This document shows positions 13,651 to 22,597 of a stretch of 64,000 nt of DNA, piece by piece (the first letter of the stretch is position 1; each line of letters starts with the position of its first letter). The DNA is taken from NCBI GenBank assembly GCA_949775045.1, contig OX459096.1, positions 34,824,371 to 34,888,370 of the forward strand, given 5' to 3'. Below the pieces are notes generated by a model. It had not been told where the DNA came from. It ran no database searches and saw only the letters and a list, made by a program, of their open reading frames with translations. This DNA is from Metridium senile. Its lineage: Eukaryota > Cnidaria > Anthozoa > Actiniaria > Metridiidae. A program made the translations under genes and the position numbers.

Positions 13651-13923
13651 CCCCTTTGTCCAAGTGGTAGGGGTGATCGACGCACCGTTTAGGGTAAAAA
13701 TATTTCCTGTACGTACCTTTTAGGGTCCTTTTAGCGTTCTGGCTCAAAAATCAGTTACGTAACATGATTTAATTCGTACCTTAAAGAGTCATTTTTACTC
13801 TGTTTTATAGATCTGTTGGCGTAAAAACCAAACAAGGCTTTATGAGTTAATTTTATCGGTGCGTATTTTAGGGATCGTTTTAAAAACCTCGGCCGATCAC
13901 CCCTACCACTTGGACAAAGGGAG
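13651..13923. mobile_element. MITE with CTTTGTCCAAGTGG ends (copy 2)
   Basis: The ends CCCCTTTGTCCAAGTGGTAG and CTACCACTTGGACAAAGGG are inverted and flanked by TAC on both sides (13648-13650, 13924-13926). It contains ACGTACCTTTTAGGGTCC, the reverse-complement counterpart of the repeated motif in copy 1. Confidence 0.75.
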
Positions 13924-13948
13924 TACCCCCGGGACTATTTTCCTCATA

Positions 13949-14763
13949 CAGTCGAAGCTCCATTAGCGGACGCTCTACTAAGCGGACAGTTCTAGTTACG
14001 GACAGCTTTACAAAACCCCATTTTTTCTTCCATACAAACACTGTATTCACACGTTCCATTTAGCGGACATTCTCTTAAGTGGACGCGGACACCTTAAGCG
14101 AACCCCAATTGACCTTTTCTATTGTTTTCAAGCTCCTTTAAGCGGACACTCGAAATAGAAAAACTTTATTTAATCTATTTGTCCTTGTTTACATCATCGA
14201 CTTCTAAGTTTAACAGTACTGTATCAGTTTGACTAGCTTGCGAATGTAAAAGTTAAGCTTAAAAGGAGCTATATTACACAATATAACCTTCTTTATTCAG
14301 TTTAGATAGAGAATTGGTCTCCTCTGTCATAATCACACGGCACCTCTAATCCATAGCCTCCTCCTCTGTTTATTCGCTTTCCCGTAATGACAACTTTTGC
14401 ACTGTTGGTCGCTCTTTTCAAAAACTTTGTCAGCCACAAGGCCATTAGCTTTGGTGCATGACCAATAATAACTTCGTATTGGTTGCTCACTTCATCTCGT
14501 GTTAGACTTGTGTTACACCAGACCATAATTATCTAATAGAACAGTTGTTAAAATATTGATTATTTTGAATAGATCGCTTAATCATTGAACCAGACTATTC
14601 TTTGTCTTTAATTATTGATCTTTAGAAATGCTTTTGTAAGCGCAAAACGAGACTATTTTACGTTATTTACCCGTTTTAAGAACCTTTCCTATTAGGCGGA
14701 CAGCTCTACTTGCGGACACTTTTTTCGTTTCCCAAGGGTGTCCGCTTAATGGAGCTTCGACTG
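13949..14763. mobile_element. pogo/Tigger-like non-autonomous DNA transposon
   Basis: The ends CAGTCGAAGCTCCATTAGCG and GCTTAATGGAGCTTCGACTG are inverted and flanked by TA (13947-13948, 14764-14765). CAGTCGAA-type ends with TA duplication are characteristic of pogo/Tigger elements. Subterminal GCGGACA motifs repeat. The interior minus-strand frame 14526-14302 (74 residues, containing GHAPKLMALWLTKFLKRATN and INRGGGYGLEVPC) looks protein-like. I recognise neither a DDE transposase nor a host domain in it. Confidence 0.75.
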
Positions 14764-14922
14764 TAATCATATCTTTCTATTTAGATAGTTAATTTTTATT
14801 CAATATGACATATATAGCTAGTATCAATTTAATTCACCGTATACCAGTATACCTTTTATATTTGTACTGTATTATATTGTATTGTACTGTACTGTATTGT
14901 ACTGAAATAGTTGTATTTAGAT

Positions 14923-15362
14923 CAGGGTGAGGAAGAGGGGGTACCGATCACGAATCACGCGCCGTTTTTTCATGATTTCACGGATCACGGAGTAACGTAA
15001 AGCGTTTTCACGAATCACAGTTTTAAAACTCACGATGTAAACTCTATTGTTTCTACTAGGCAACGGTTTGCGCTTATTGGGCAGATAATCAATATTAACT
15101 GGATCTAACAGATATACAAAGAATAACACTGCTAGCAAATAATCCTTTCAGTAGTGCCTAACCGTTTATATGAAAAGCTTTCACGTTTTCACGGAGTACC
15201 AATTCTGTACGTAATCACGAGTCACCACAGTGAAAATCTGTAAATCACGGGTCACGGGCGAAGATTATTTCACGGATCATGGATTAAACATTTTGCTTTT
15301 CACGAATCACAGGCCAATTTTGAGATGAACCACGAATCACCGAAAACCTCTTCCCCACCCTG
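14923..15362. mobile_element. Non-autonomous element with CAGGGTGGGGAAGAGG ends and CACGAATCAC subrepeats
   Basis: CAGGGTGAGGAAGAGGG at the left is matched by CCTCTTCCCCACCCTG at the right. The interior is filled with variants of CACGAATCACG / TCACGGATCACGG in both orientations, probably transposase-binding subterminal repeats. No clear target duplication was found. Confidence 0.65.
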
Positions 15363-15895
15363 GAAATCTTGCTAGTAGAATCTACTTTTTATCAATCATT
15401 TCATAATGCTATGGAATGAATTCACAACCAGTTACAAAGGACGAAGCTGTTACTAATGGATATTTGATAGTATTGTAAGCATTCGTAGAGTACGATACAG
15501 CGCACTACATGTAGAAGTGAAGAGTGAAGACAACAACAGTATAATACTTAGTGTTGTTTAGCGGTAAATATATTGCTCCTTGTAATTATTTCTTATATAT
15601 TTTCGAATTAAAGTAACAATGCTAAAGTTTATCTGTCAATAGTTTTATTTTATTGCCGACTCGGCTAAAAGCTTCATGTTATTAATCTAATGAGTCAATC
15701 ATTCATAACTTTATAGAAAATATTTGATTGAAAATAAAATTTATTTGTTTTTGGGTTCCACCTTGCTATAAGTGAAATTCATTGAAAACAAATATTGATT
15801 AAATATCATTGCATTTCTTTGCTCTATTGTCTCCTGATCGCGACCACAATTTTTTGCGTGCAAATAGAGTCGACATCTGAACTCAGGGTTTTCAC
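15363..15895. other. No gene recognised
   Basis: This is AT-rich intergenic sequence without a convincing open frame, inverted repeat or RNA gene. Confidence 0.5.
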
Positions 15896-16300
15896 AATTT
15901 ACATGCTGTTCATGACCATATTCATATGACCATGCTAATCACCATGAGAGAGAAAGTAAAAGGAAAGGGTTCTCTGCGTAGGAGGCTAGTAATCACTGTT
16001 TATGACAGAAAAAAACAAATTCGTATACCCTGTTTATGACAAGGAATAATAAAAATGGGACCCTGTTTATGAAAGTTTAGGACCCTGTTTATGCCGCGAA
16101 AACGTGCTAAATTTCACGAAAGACGAAAGACCGCGCTGCTCATCGTATTACCTAATTAATATACCTCAATATGACAAAAAAAAATAAGGAAATGGGGAAA
16201 TGGGGTAAAAATATACCCTGTTCATGACAGAAAACTCAAAAACCCATACCCTGTTTATGACAGAAAGCTCGATAAACCATACCCTGTTCAGCAGATCATC
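15896..16300. repeat. Clustered CCCTGTTTATGAC motif copies
   Basis: At least seven direct copies of (A)CCCTGTTYATGACAGAAA-like sequence occur at irregular spacing (near 15994, 16029, 16061, 16082, 16216, 16248, 16280). This is probably a decayed repeat or the subterminal region of a transposon. The open frame across it on the minus strand (16166-16438) follows from the repeat. Confidence 0.6.
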
Positions 16301-16327
16301 CCCGTATAATAAATATATGGGAGTACT

Positions 16328-16352
16328 CCCCCCCCTCCCCCCCCCCCCCCCC
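16328..16352. repeat. Poly-C tract
   Basis: An almost uninterrupted C run broken by a single T, immediately before the 153-bp satellite. The length is likely polymorphic and prone to sequencing error. Confidence 0.9.
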
Positions 16353-16440
16353 TCGCGTCGATTAGCTACGTCGGGATTAAAATTATAATTCAATCCATTA
16401 TCTAGTTCAAAAAACTCGATTTTAACGATATATTTCACAA

Positions 16441-17880
16441 TTTGGGACTACGTGCCTGAAATATATACCTTTCATTCAAAATAGTTACCACTAGAACGCT
16501 TAGATTCCATTGGAAAAAAAGAGTTTCCGTTGGATCCAATGGATCCATTGGAAGGGTCATAGATGATAAGCCCTCACAAAATGACGTCAGCGAAATTTCA
16601 CACAGGAATACCAACAATAGAAGTGCACTATTAGAATAAGTAGAATAATTCATATTCCATTGGAATATCATTTTTTCCATTGGATCCATTGGATCCATTG
16701 GAATGACGTTTTGGCAGGCTCTTCTTTGGGCAAGATAATTACTTATGCATATTCCACAGGAACCCCAACAAGAGAAGTGCACCATTAGAACAACTAGAAT
16801 AATTCATATTCCATTGGAATATTAGTTTTTCCATTGGATCCATTGGATCCATTGGAATGACTTTTTGGCAGGCTCTTCTTGGGCAAGCCAATTACTTATG
16901 CATATTCCACAGGAATCCCAACAATAGAAGTGCACCATTAGAACAACTAGAATAATTCATATTCCATTGGAATATCATTTTTTCCATTGGATCCATTGGA
17001 TCCATTGGAATGACTTTTTGGCAGGCTCTTCTTGGGCAAGCTAATAACTTATGCATATTCCACAGGAATCCCAACAATAGAAGTGCACCATTAGAACAAC
17101 TAGAATAATTCATATTCCATTGGAATATCATTTTTTCCATTGGATCCATTGGATCCATTGGAATGAATTTTTGGCAGGCTCTTCTCTGGCAAGCTAATTA
17201 CTTATGCATATTCCAAAGGAATCCCAACAATAGAAGTGCACCATTAGAACAACTAGAATAATTCATATTCCATTGGAATATCATTTTTTCCATTGGATCC
17301 ATTGGATCCATTGGAATGACTTTTTGGCAGGCTCTTCTTGGGCAAGCTAATTACTTATGCATATTCCACAGGAATCCCAACAATAGAAGTGCACCATTAG
17401 AACAACTAGAATAATTCATATTCCATTGGAATATCATTTTTTCCATTGGATCCATTGGATCCATTGGAATGACTTTTTGGCAGGCTTTCTATAGCTAGCA
17501 GGCTAATTACTTATGCATATTCCACAGGAATCCCAACAATAAAGCTGCACCATTAGAACAACTAGAATAATTCATATTCCATTGGAATATTAGTTTTTCC
17601 ATTGGATCCATTGGATCCATTGGAATGACTTTTTAGCAGGCTCTTCTTGGGCAAGCTAATTATGCATATTCCACAGGAACCCCAAAAATAGAAGTGCACC
17701 ATTAGAACAACTAGAATAATTCATATTCCATTGGAATATCATTTTTTCGATTGGATCGATTGGATCCATTGGAATGAATTTTTGGCAGGCTCTTTTCTGG
17801 CAAGCTAATTACTTATGCATATTCCACAGGAATCCCAACAATAGAACTTCTGTGGACAGCTAATTACTTATGTATTTTCC
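16441..17880. repeat. 153-bp tandem repeat array
   Basis: The phrase CATATTCCATTGGAATAT recurs at 16651, 16805, 16958, 17111, 17264, 17418, 17573 and 17722, so the period is 153 with small indels. Each unit holds a run of CCATTGGAT 9-mers. Because 153 is a multiple of 3, long minus-strand frames with a 51-residue repeat exist, but they lack a plausible gene context. The first unit (16441-16650) and the last are degenerate. Confidence 0.9.
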
Positions 17881-18120
17881 TCAGTAATCCGAAACTTTGA
17901 TATACATAATGTGTTTTGGTATTTAGCTTCCTGCTCTCAATGTCACTTCAAGAAACCCATCGGCCCATCCACATATGGCTTCCAATGGATCCAATGGATC
18001 CAATGGTTCCAATCGTCAGTGTGATGCTCAAAAAAAAATTTTTACCTACATAAATATTTTAAGACTTCAACAACCAAAACATGCAGGATCAGAAATAGGA
18101 AACCCAAACAATTTTTACAA

Positions 18121-18400
18121 TTCATCATTAGAATAACTAGAATAATTCATATTCTATTGGAATATCTATTTGGCAGGCTATGCTAGATCTCTGGCAAGCT
18201 AATTACTTATGCATATTCCACAGGAATCCCAAAAATAGAAGTGCACCATTAGAACAACTAGAATAACTCATATTCCATTGGAATATCATTTTTTCCATTG
18301 GATCCATTGGATCCATTGGAATGACTATTTGGCAGGCTCTTCTCTGGCAAGCCAATTACTTATGCATATTCCACAGGAATCCTAACCATAGCATTGCAAT
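18121..18400. repeat. Detached units of the 153-bp repeat
   Basis: Two further units (anchor phrase near 18148 and at 18269) are separated from the main array by unrelated sequence. That spacer includes an oppositely oriented CCAATGGAT run at 17978-18012. Confidence 0.8.
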
Positions 18401-19455
18401 GAGATTTATTAAACCATTGTTTCTAATCGTCAATATGATTGCGTTCCTGTGTCTAAGGTAACTGCAATGATGCAATCTATGTTAATCCGATGAATCCATT
18501 GGTTCAAATTATTGATACATTTGGATTCAAAAATTTTTTGACACTTATGGATTTTCATCAATATTTTTCAGATAAAGCACAATAGTAAAGACTCTTAGTT
18601 AAACTTCCAGCATCATTTAGGTACTTGGGTACCCTATACCTATGCCAAAGTACATTTATCTTCTGACCACTAGAATTCCAAAGTATTCCAATGGAAACTT
18701 AAAAACTCCATTGGAATCTAGTCGTGTGTATTGGACAACCCTCGGTGTCTCGGCACAGTTCATGAAATTTACATCGTTAAAATGTAAAGAATTAGCCATA
18801 ATTGATGTGTTGTTTTTTTTATTCTATTTCTCGACTTTACCTATCATTGGAAAGATTTATTTCCAAACGTATAGTAAAGGATTTGATGATATGTTTTAAA
18901 TTGCCAACGTTGTAATACGCCAAATAGCGAGGATTTTAATTAACCGTATATATTAAGAACCAGTTTAAACAAGAACCAGAATGTCTTCATGCCGGGAACT
19001 ATATGGGAACCTACAATTGAAGAGCCACAGTGTCATATGTTATATATTTATTAAAATATGATGTTTTAACATTTCCATATTCTCTTTACATTGTACTTAC
19101 GTCAAAGTGATGACCGTTGCTGTAGCGCCTTGTAAAATAAGGGCTTCGAAAAAAACGAACATAGTTGTTTACAATGGAAATACCGTCATCCTTTGCAGTC
19201 TTTGAGTTTACACGGCTGCTTTGGCTGGGGGAAGTTCCTATATAATTTTCCTATATTATACAGTATTACGTCACAATATCCAATTTGCACGATGAAGTCA
19301 TTTCACTACCAGTACCAGAATTCTTTACGAAGTTTTTTCTTATTCAGATCTTTATTCCCTCTTGATCGAGAATACTAGGACAATTGACACAGGGAAGTAA
19401 GCAAAGCATTCTGGTACTGGTATAGTATATGACGCTAAAATGCATGTTTGATAAC
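18401..19455. other. No gene recognised; 3' flank of the Sprouty-like gene
   Basis: Unique AT-rich sequence. The short frames at 18642-18899 and 19193-19378 show no family resemblance. Confidence 0.5.
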
Positions 19456-19459
19456 TTTA

Positions 19460-20125
19460 TTATGTCTTACAAAACTTTACCAAGGCTTGGATGCCCTTTA
19501 GGAGAGGGTAAAATAACATACAAGGGCAACAGAATGTCGAAAGACAAAGAAAACACATTCGCTTTGAGCATTCAACACTTAGTTCGTTGCATGTAAAGAG
19601 GTTCTCTTCACCAGAGTCATCCCTATCTTTGTTAAGATGATAGAAAACACCCTTAACACAACACATACATGAACACACATCTATCACATGATCACAACGA
19701 TTGCTCTTTGCTGCTGATTCGTAGGTACAGTTTGATGGTTTAACCATCGTATCTGATGTAGAGCCGTGTGATGATACTGACAGCATAGCAAGTTCCCTTC
19801 CACTGATTCTTGCCAAGCCTAAACAATGAGAGTCAGCGTGTTGTAATTCAACTGAGATTGAATTCTCTCTTACTGACGAATCTCTCTTAAATGCTGATGG
19901 ACTCAAAGATCTTCTCCTATGTTCCACATCACGGCATGTTCTCGGCATATCTTTGTCTGATCCAAAGATTCTAGTTCCAAGCATGTTTCCTTTCGTCAGC
20001 GGGCATTGTTGCGGCAGCATACACGTGCTGGGAGTGACCTGCTCAAAGATTTCGTCTTCATTAATTGATGTGTCATCTATGGTTAGGATGGTAGGGGGTA
20101 CAACAATGGTCTCCCTGGCATTCAT
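19460..20125 (-). CDS. Sprouty-family protein with short, divergent Sprouty domain
   Basis: The single coding exon starts at ATG 20125-20123 and encodes 221 residues. Just upstream lies a good acceptor (TTTTTTATTGTCCAG ending near 20144), so a 5' UTR exon probably precedes it, as in many Sprouty genes. The last ~75 residues match the cysteine-rich Sprouty domain: VCSCMCCVKGVFYHL, then spaced cysteines, LSTFCCPCMLFYPLLKG and a final FC. Family members are membrane-associated feedback inhibitors of receptor-tyrosine-kinase/Ras-MAPK signalling. No EVH1 domain is present, so it is not Spred. The cysteine-dense N-terminal half of the usual domain is poorly conserved: only two or three cysteines precede VCSC. 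The N-terminal conserved tyrosine motif is not obvious. The stop is directly followed by TAAAG, giving AATAAA at 19456-19461 on this strand. Confidence 0.75.
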   Translation of the reverse strand: MNARETIVVPPTILTIDDTSINEDEIFEQVTPSTCMLPQQCPLTKGNMLGTRIFGSDKDMPRTCRDVEHRRRSLSPSAFKRDSSVRENSISVELQHADSHCLGLARISGRELAMLSVSSHGSTSDTMVKPSNCTYESAAKSNRCDHVIDVCSCMCCVKGVFYHLNKDRDDSGEENLFTCNELSVECSKRMCFLCLSTFCCPCMLFYPLLKGIQALVKFCKT

Positions 20126-20258
20126 GGTTAGTTGACACTTTTTTGATCTGGACAATAAAAAATGACGGAATGAAATGCTTTCATTAATTAATAAAAAAAC
20201 AGATAGCCAAAATATGTTAAGGTGACCAATAGACCCTCAAACACAAACGAAAAATAGA

Positions 20259-20698
20259 GTTTTGGTGGACGTCAATCAACTTTATTTCCAGGGCAACACA
20301 TACTAAAATGTCAGATTAGCGATAAACTTGCTACACAGAGTTCCTGCCCGTAAAAATGATTGAATCGATTCAAAACTCTTAGGACTACTAGGTCAGGGAA
20401 TGCTAGGAAGAAAAGGTTAGGCAAAAAATACAAATGTAAACGTCAATTCTATCAAAGTTAGATCTAATAGCTGTTATTACAGTTATATGCAAATGATTTC
20501 AAACAATGGATTCAAATCGAGGCTTTCGGGCAAACCTATTGTTTTCGTCCGAAAGCCTCGATTTCAACCCATTGTTCAAAATCATTTGCATATAACTGTA
20601 ATAACAGCTATTTACACAAATTCTTGTGTTGTGAATGTATCGCCGGACGGTAACGGTGTTACCTTGGAAACACAGTTGATTGATGTCTATCCAAGCAT
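20259..20698. mobile_element. Foldback element with perfect central hairpin
   Basis: The outer arms (TCAATCAACTTTATTTCC versus GGAAACACAGTTGATTGA) enclose a nearly perfect inner hairpin, 20470-20528 against 20549-20609, with ATATGCAAATGATTT and GAGGCTTTCGG on each arm. It lies just upstream of the Sprouty-like gene. The short open frames on both strands follow from the palindrome. Confidence 0.7.
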
Positions 20699-20830
20699 AC
20701 ACAGGGTACCCGGGATGGGTAGTATAAACAGTCCGAAAGAATATTAGACATTGTAAACGTGACTGAGCGCTGAGACGTGAATTTTGAATTTATAATTAAA
20801 AAAACTAATTATCTGGACAATAATCCAAAT

Positions 20831-20967
20831 CGGCTAACGCGTTGCTATGTACGTTTTGTCCAGTAAGTTTCTTTGTTTTATGTATTTCAATGTCACGTGG
20901 AAAATGTTTGCAACAAAATTCAGAGGTTTTGAATTTGATCGAAGCATACATAGCAACGCGTAAGCCG
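20831..20967. mobile_element. Short MITE with CGCGTTGCTATGTA arms
   Basis: CGGCTAACGCGTTGCTATGTA at the left is mirrored by TACATAGCAACGCGTAAGCCG at the right, with about 95 bp between. The ACGCGTTGC end resembles that of the element at 21180-21349. Confidence 0.6.
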
Positions 20968-21179
20968 GTATATTCTTTAACAAAAATCGTAACACCATCA
21001 ACTAGGTTTGATATGGCCCGAAGTGTTTCCTTTTCAGTTGAAAAAGAACTAAATCGAGAAGGGATGTTTTTTGAATCAGCGAGATTTTGACAGCACCAAA
21101 ATGAAAGTTCAACTGAATGATTTATATTACAGACTGAATAATCCGCCTATTTGATTTTTTTAGAGTAGAAAAACTATTA

Positions 21180-21349
21180 CAGCGCAACGCGTAAAAGTAT
21201 GGCCACTGATAATGTATTCGCATACTTCTGTCTCGCAATCGATCCAATCAGCGACAAGATAACACAATCCTACAACGCTGATTGGATCGATGGCGAGACA
21301 GAAGTATGCGAATACATTATCAGTGACCATACTTTTACGCGTTGCGCTG
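21180..21349. mobile_element. 170-bp TA-flanked hairpin MITE
   Basis: The arms 21180-21255 and 21277-21349 are almost perfect inverted repeats (ends CAGCGCAACGCGTAAAAGTA and TACTTTTACGCGTTGCGCTG). TA lies at both borders (21178-21179, 21350-21351), the Tc1/mariner pattern. High arm identity suggests a recent insertion. Confidence 0.8.
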
Positions 21350-21351
21350 TA

Positions 21352-22163
21352 ATCGTTTATTTTACGCCATCCATGTAGTTATCTATGTCTCTATGATAAT
21401 ATTTACTTTATTTTTTATTTGATTTTAATAAATTTGCCACAATGGCAGGGATAAAGACACAGGACAGAGCCTCAATTGCTTGGCAATATCCCACTTTAAA
21501 CAATATTAAAACTTGGATTTTAGTATTGTTATTAAAGACTTTTGTTTCTGTAAGTATAGATAATTATTGTTAATTATGAAGTTAAATGATTTGAAATAGG
21601 AGGCGATATTGACATACCTTCAAAGTCGACCCTTAGTAAAGTTCTTATTATTCAGTCAACTATTTTAAAAACATCTATTGACGTACCATTGACGTCATAC
21701 ATTTGCATAAATATATCTTCTTTAATCAAGGTAATCAAGGCTGCATGATTGGAATGAATAGCTGGATCCACAACTACAAACCCGACAGTTAATTAAATGT
21801 CAGTAAAAAAAAACAAGTCAAATGATCCAGCACACAAATCTGACATTCGTACGGACTCTATGAAAAACGATGGAGTGAACGATATATATACAAAATACAA
21901 AAGTATAGTCCCATGGTAGCTTTAAAATCTAACAAAGGTTATGTACACGAAACTTCAAGTTTATATATTCAGGGAATTTCTTATAAATCGACTTCAAACA
22001 CTGTAGTCCCAAATTCCCAATGTTTACAATGGCAAATTTACCGATCTGAAAAATTTACCACGCATGCGTAGTCGTTTGACCGATGTATTTATACTATACA
22101 TGTATACTCGCACCAATCCCCAGCGAAAAATCGAAGACTTTCAACAAAATATTCCAGTTTGTG
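21352..22163. other. No gene recognised; 3' flank of gene B
   Basis: Intergenic AT-rich sequence between the hairpin MITE and the gene B polyadenylation signal. No repeat or open frame of note. Confidence 0.5.
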
Positions 22164-22169
22164 TTTATT
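22164..22169 (-). terminator. Putative polyadenylation signal of gene B
   Basis: AATAAA on the minus strand, about 175 nt past the gene B stop codon. Chosen by position and consensus only. Confidence 0.4.
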
Positions 22170-22202
22170 TACAAAATGACATTACAAAATGATATGATTG
22201 AG

Positions 22203-22318
22203 TGGTAATAGAACTTCGTGTCGTGCAATTTTGGTCTGGAATCAAACTTGTGCAATTTTGTAATCACTCGTATGATTTTTAAACCAAATTGCGCGCACTC
22301 CACTCAGTTCTATTACCA
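22203..22318. mobile_element. MITE in the 3' UTR of gene B
   Basis: TGGTAATAGAACT at the left and AGTTCTATTACCA at the right are perfect inverted ends about 115 bp apart. The inner GTGCAATTTTG is mirrored by CAAATTGCGCGCAC. It begins about 25 bp beyond the stop codon, so the mature transcript would carry a stem-loop. Confidence 0.65.
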
Positions 22319-22342
22319 TTATTAATCCACTGTTAGCCTTTG

Positions 22343-22597
22343 CTAAACTCGGCTGAAATTGTCGAGAGACTGGTACTCATGTGCAGTAGCGCCTTGAACA
22401 TCCTGGTAAATACCGCTGTTTGTGATGACTGAAGGCTTAGGAGGAAGTTTGGTGTCAGTGCTCAGTGAGCTGTAAGTATCACAAGGAGTCTGTAGAGACT
22501 GGTACAATTGTGTTGTTGGCTGATGTTGTTCCTGGCTGTTGACTGATTCATGCTGTACCACGCTGCTTGATACTTGGTCTTCAACAGCGATGTTATT
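22343..22597 (-). other. Gene B terminal exon with ITAM (22463-22504) and second YxxV/YxxL pair (22364-22408)
   Basis: 84 codons plus stop. The YQSL and YSSL motifs are separated by six residues, and YQDV and YQSL by seven. The stretch between them contains KLPPKPS, a possible SH3 ligand. There are no kinase or death domains. The exon starts after acceptor TTTGTTCAACAG. Confidence 0.85.

Noticed and set aside
16435..17158. Minus-strand frames with a 51-residue MDPMDPMEKM repeat
   Set aside because: Explained by the 153-bp satellite; no gene structure around it.
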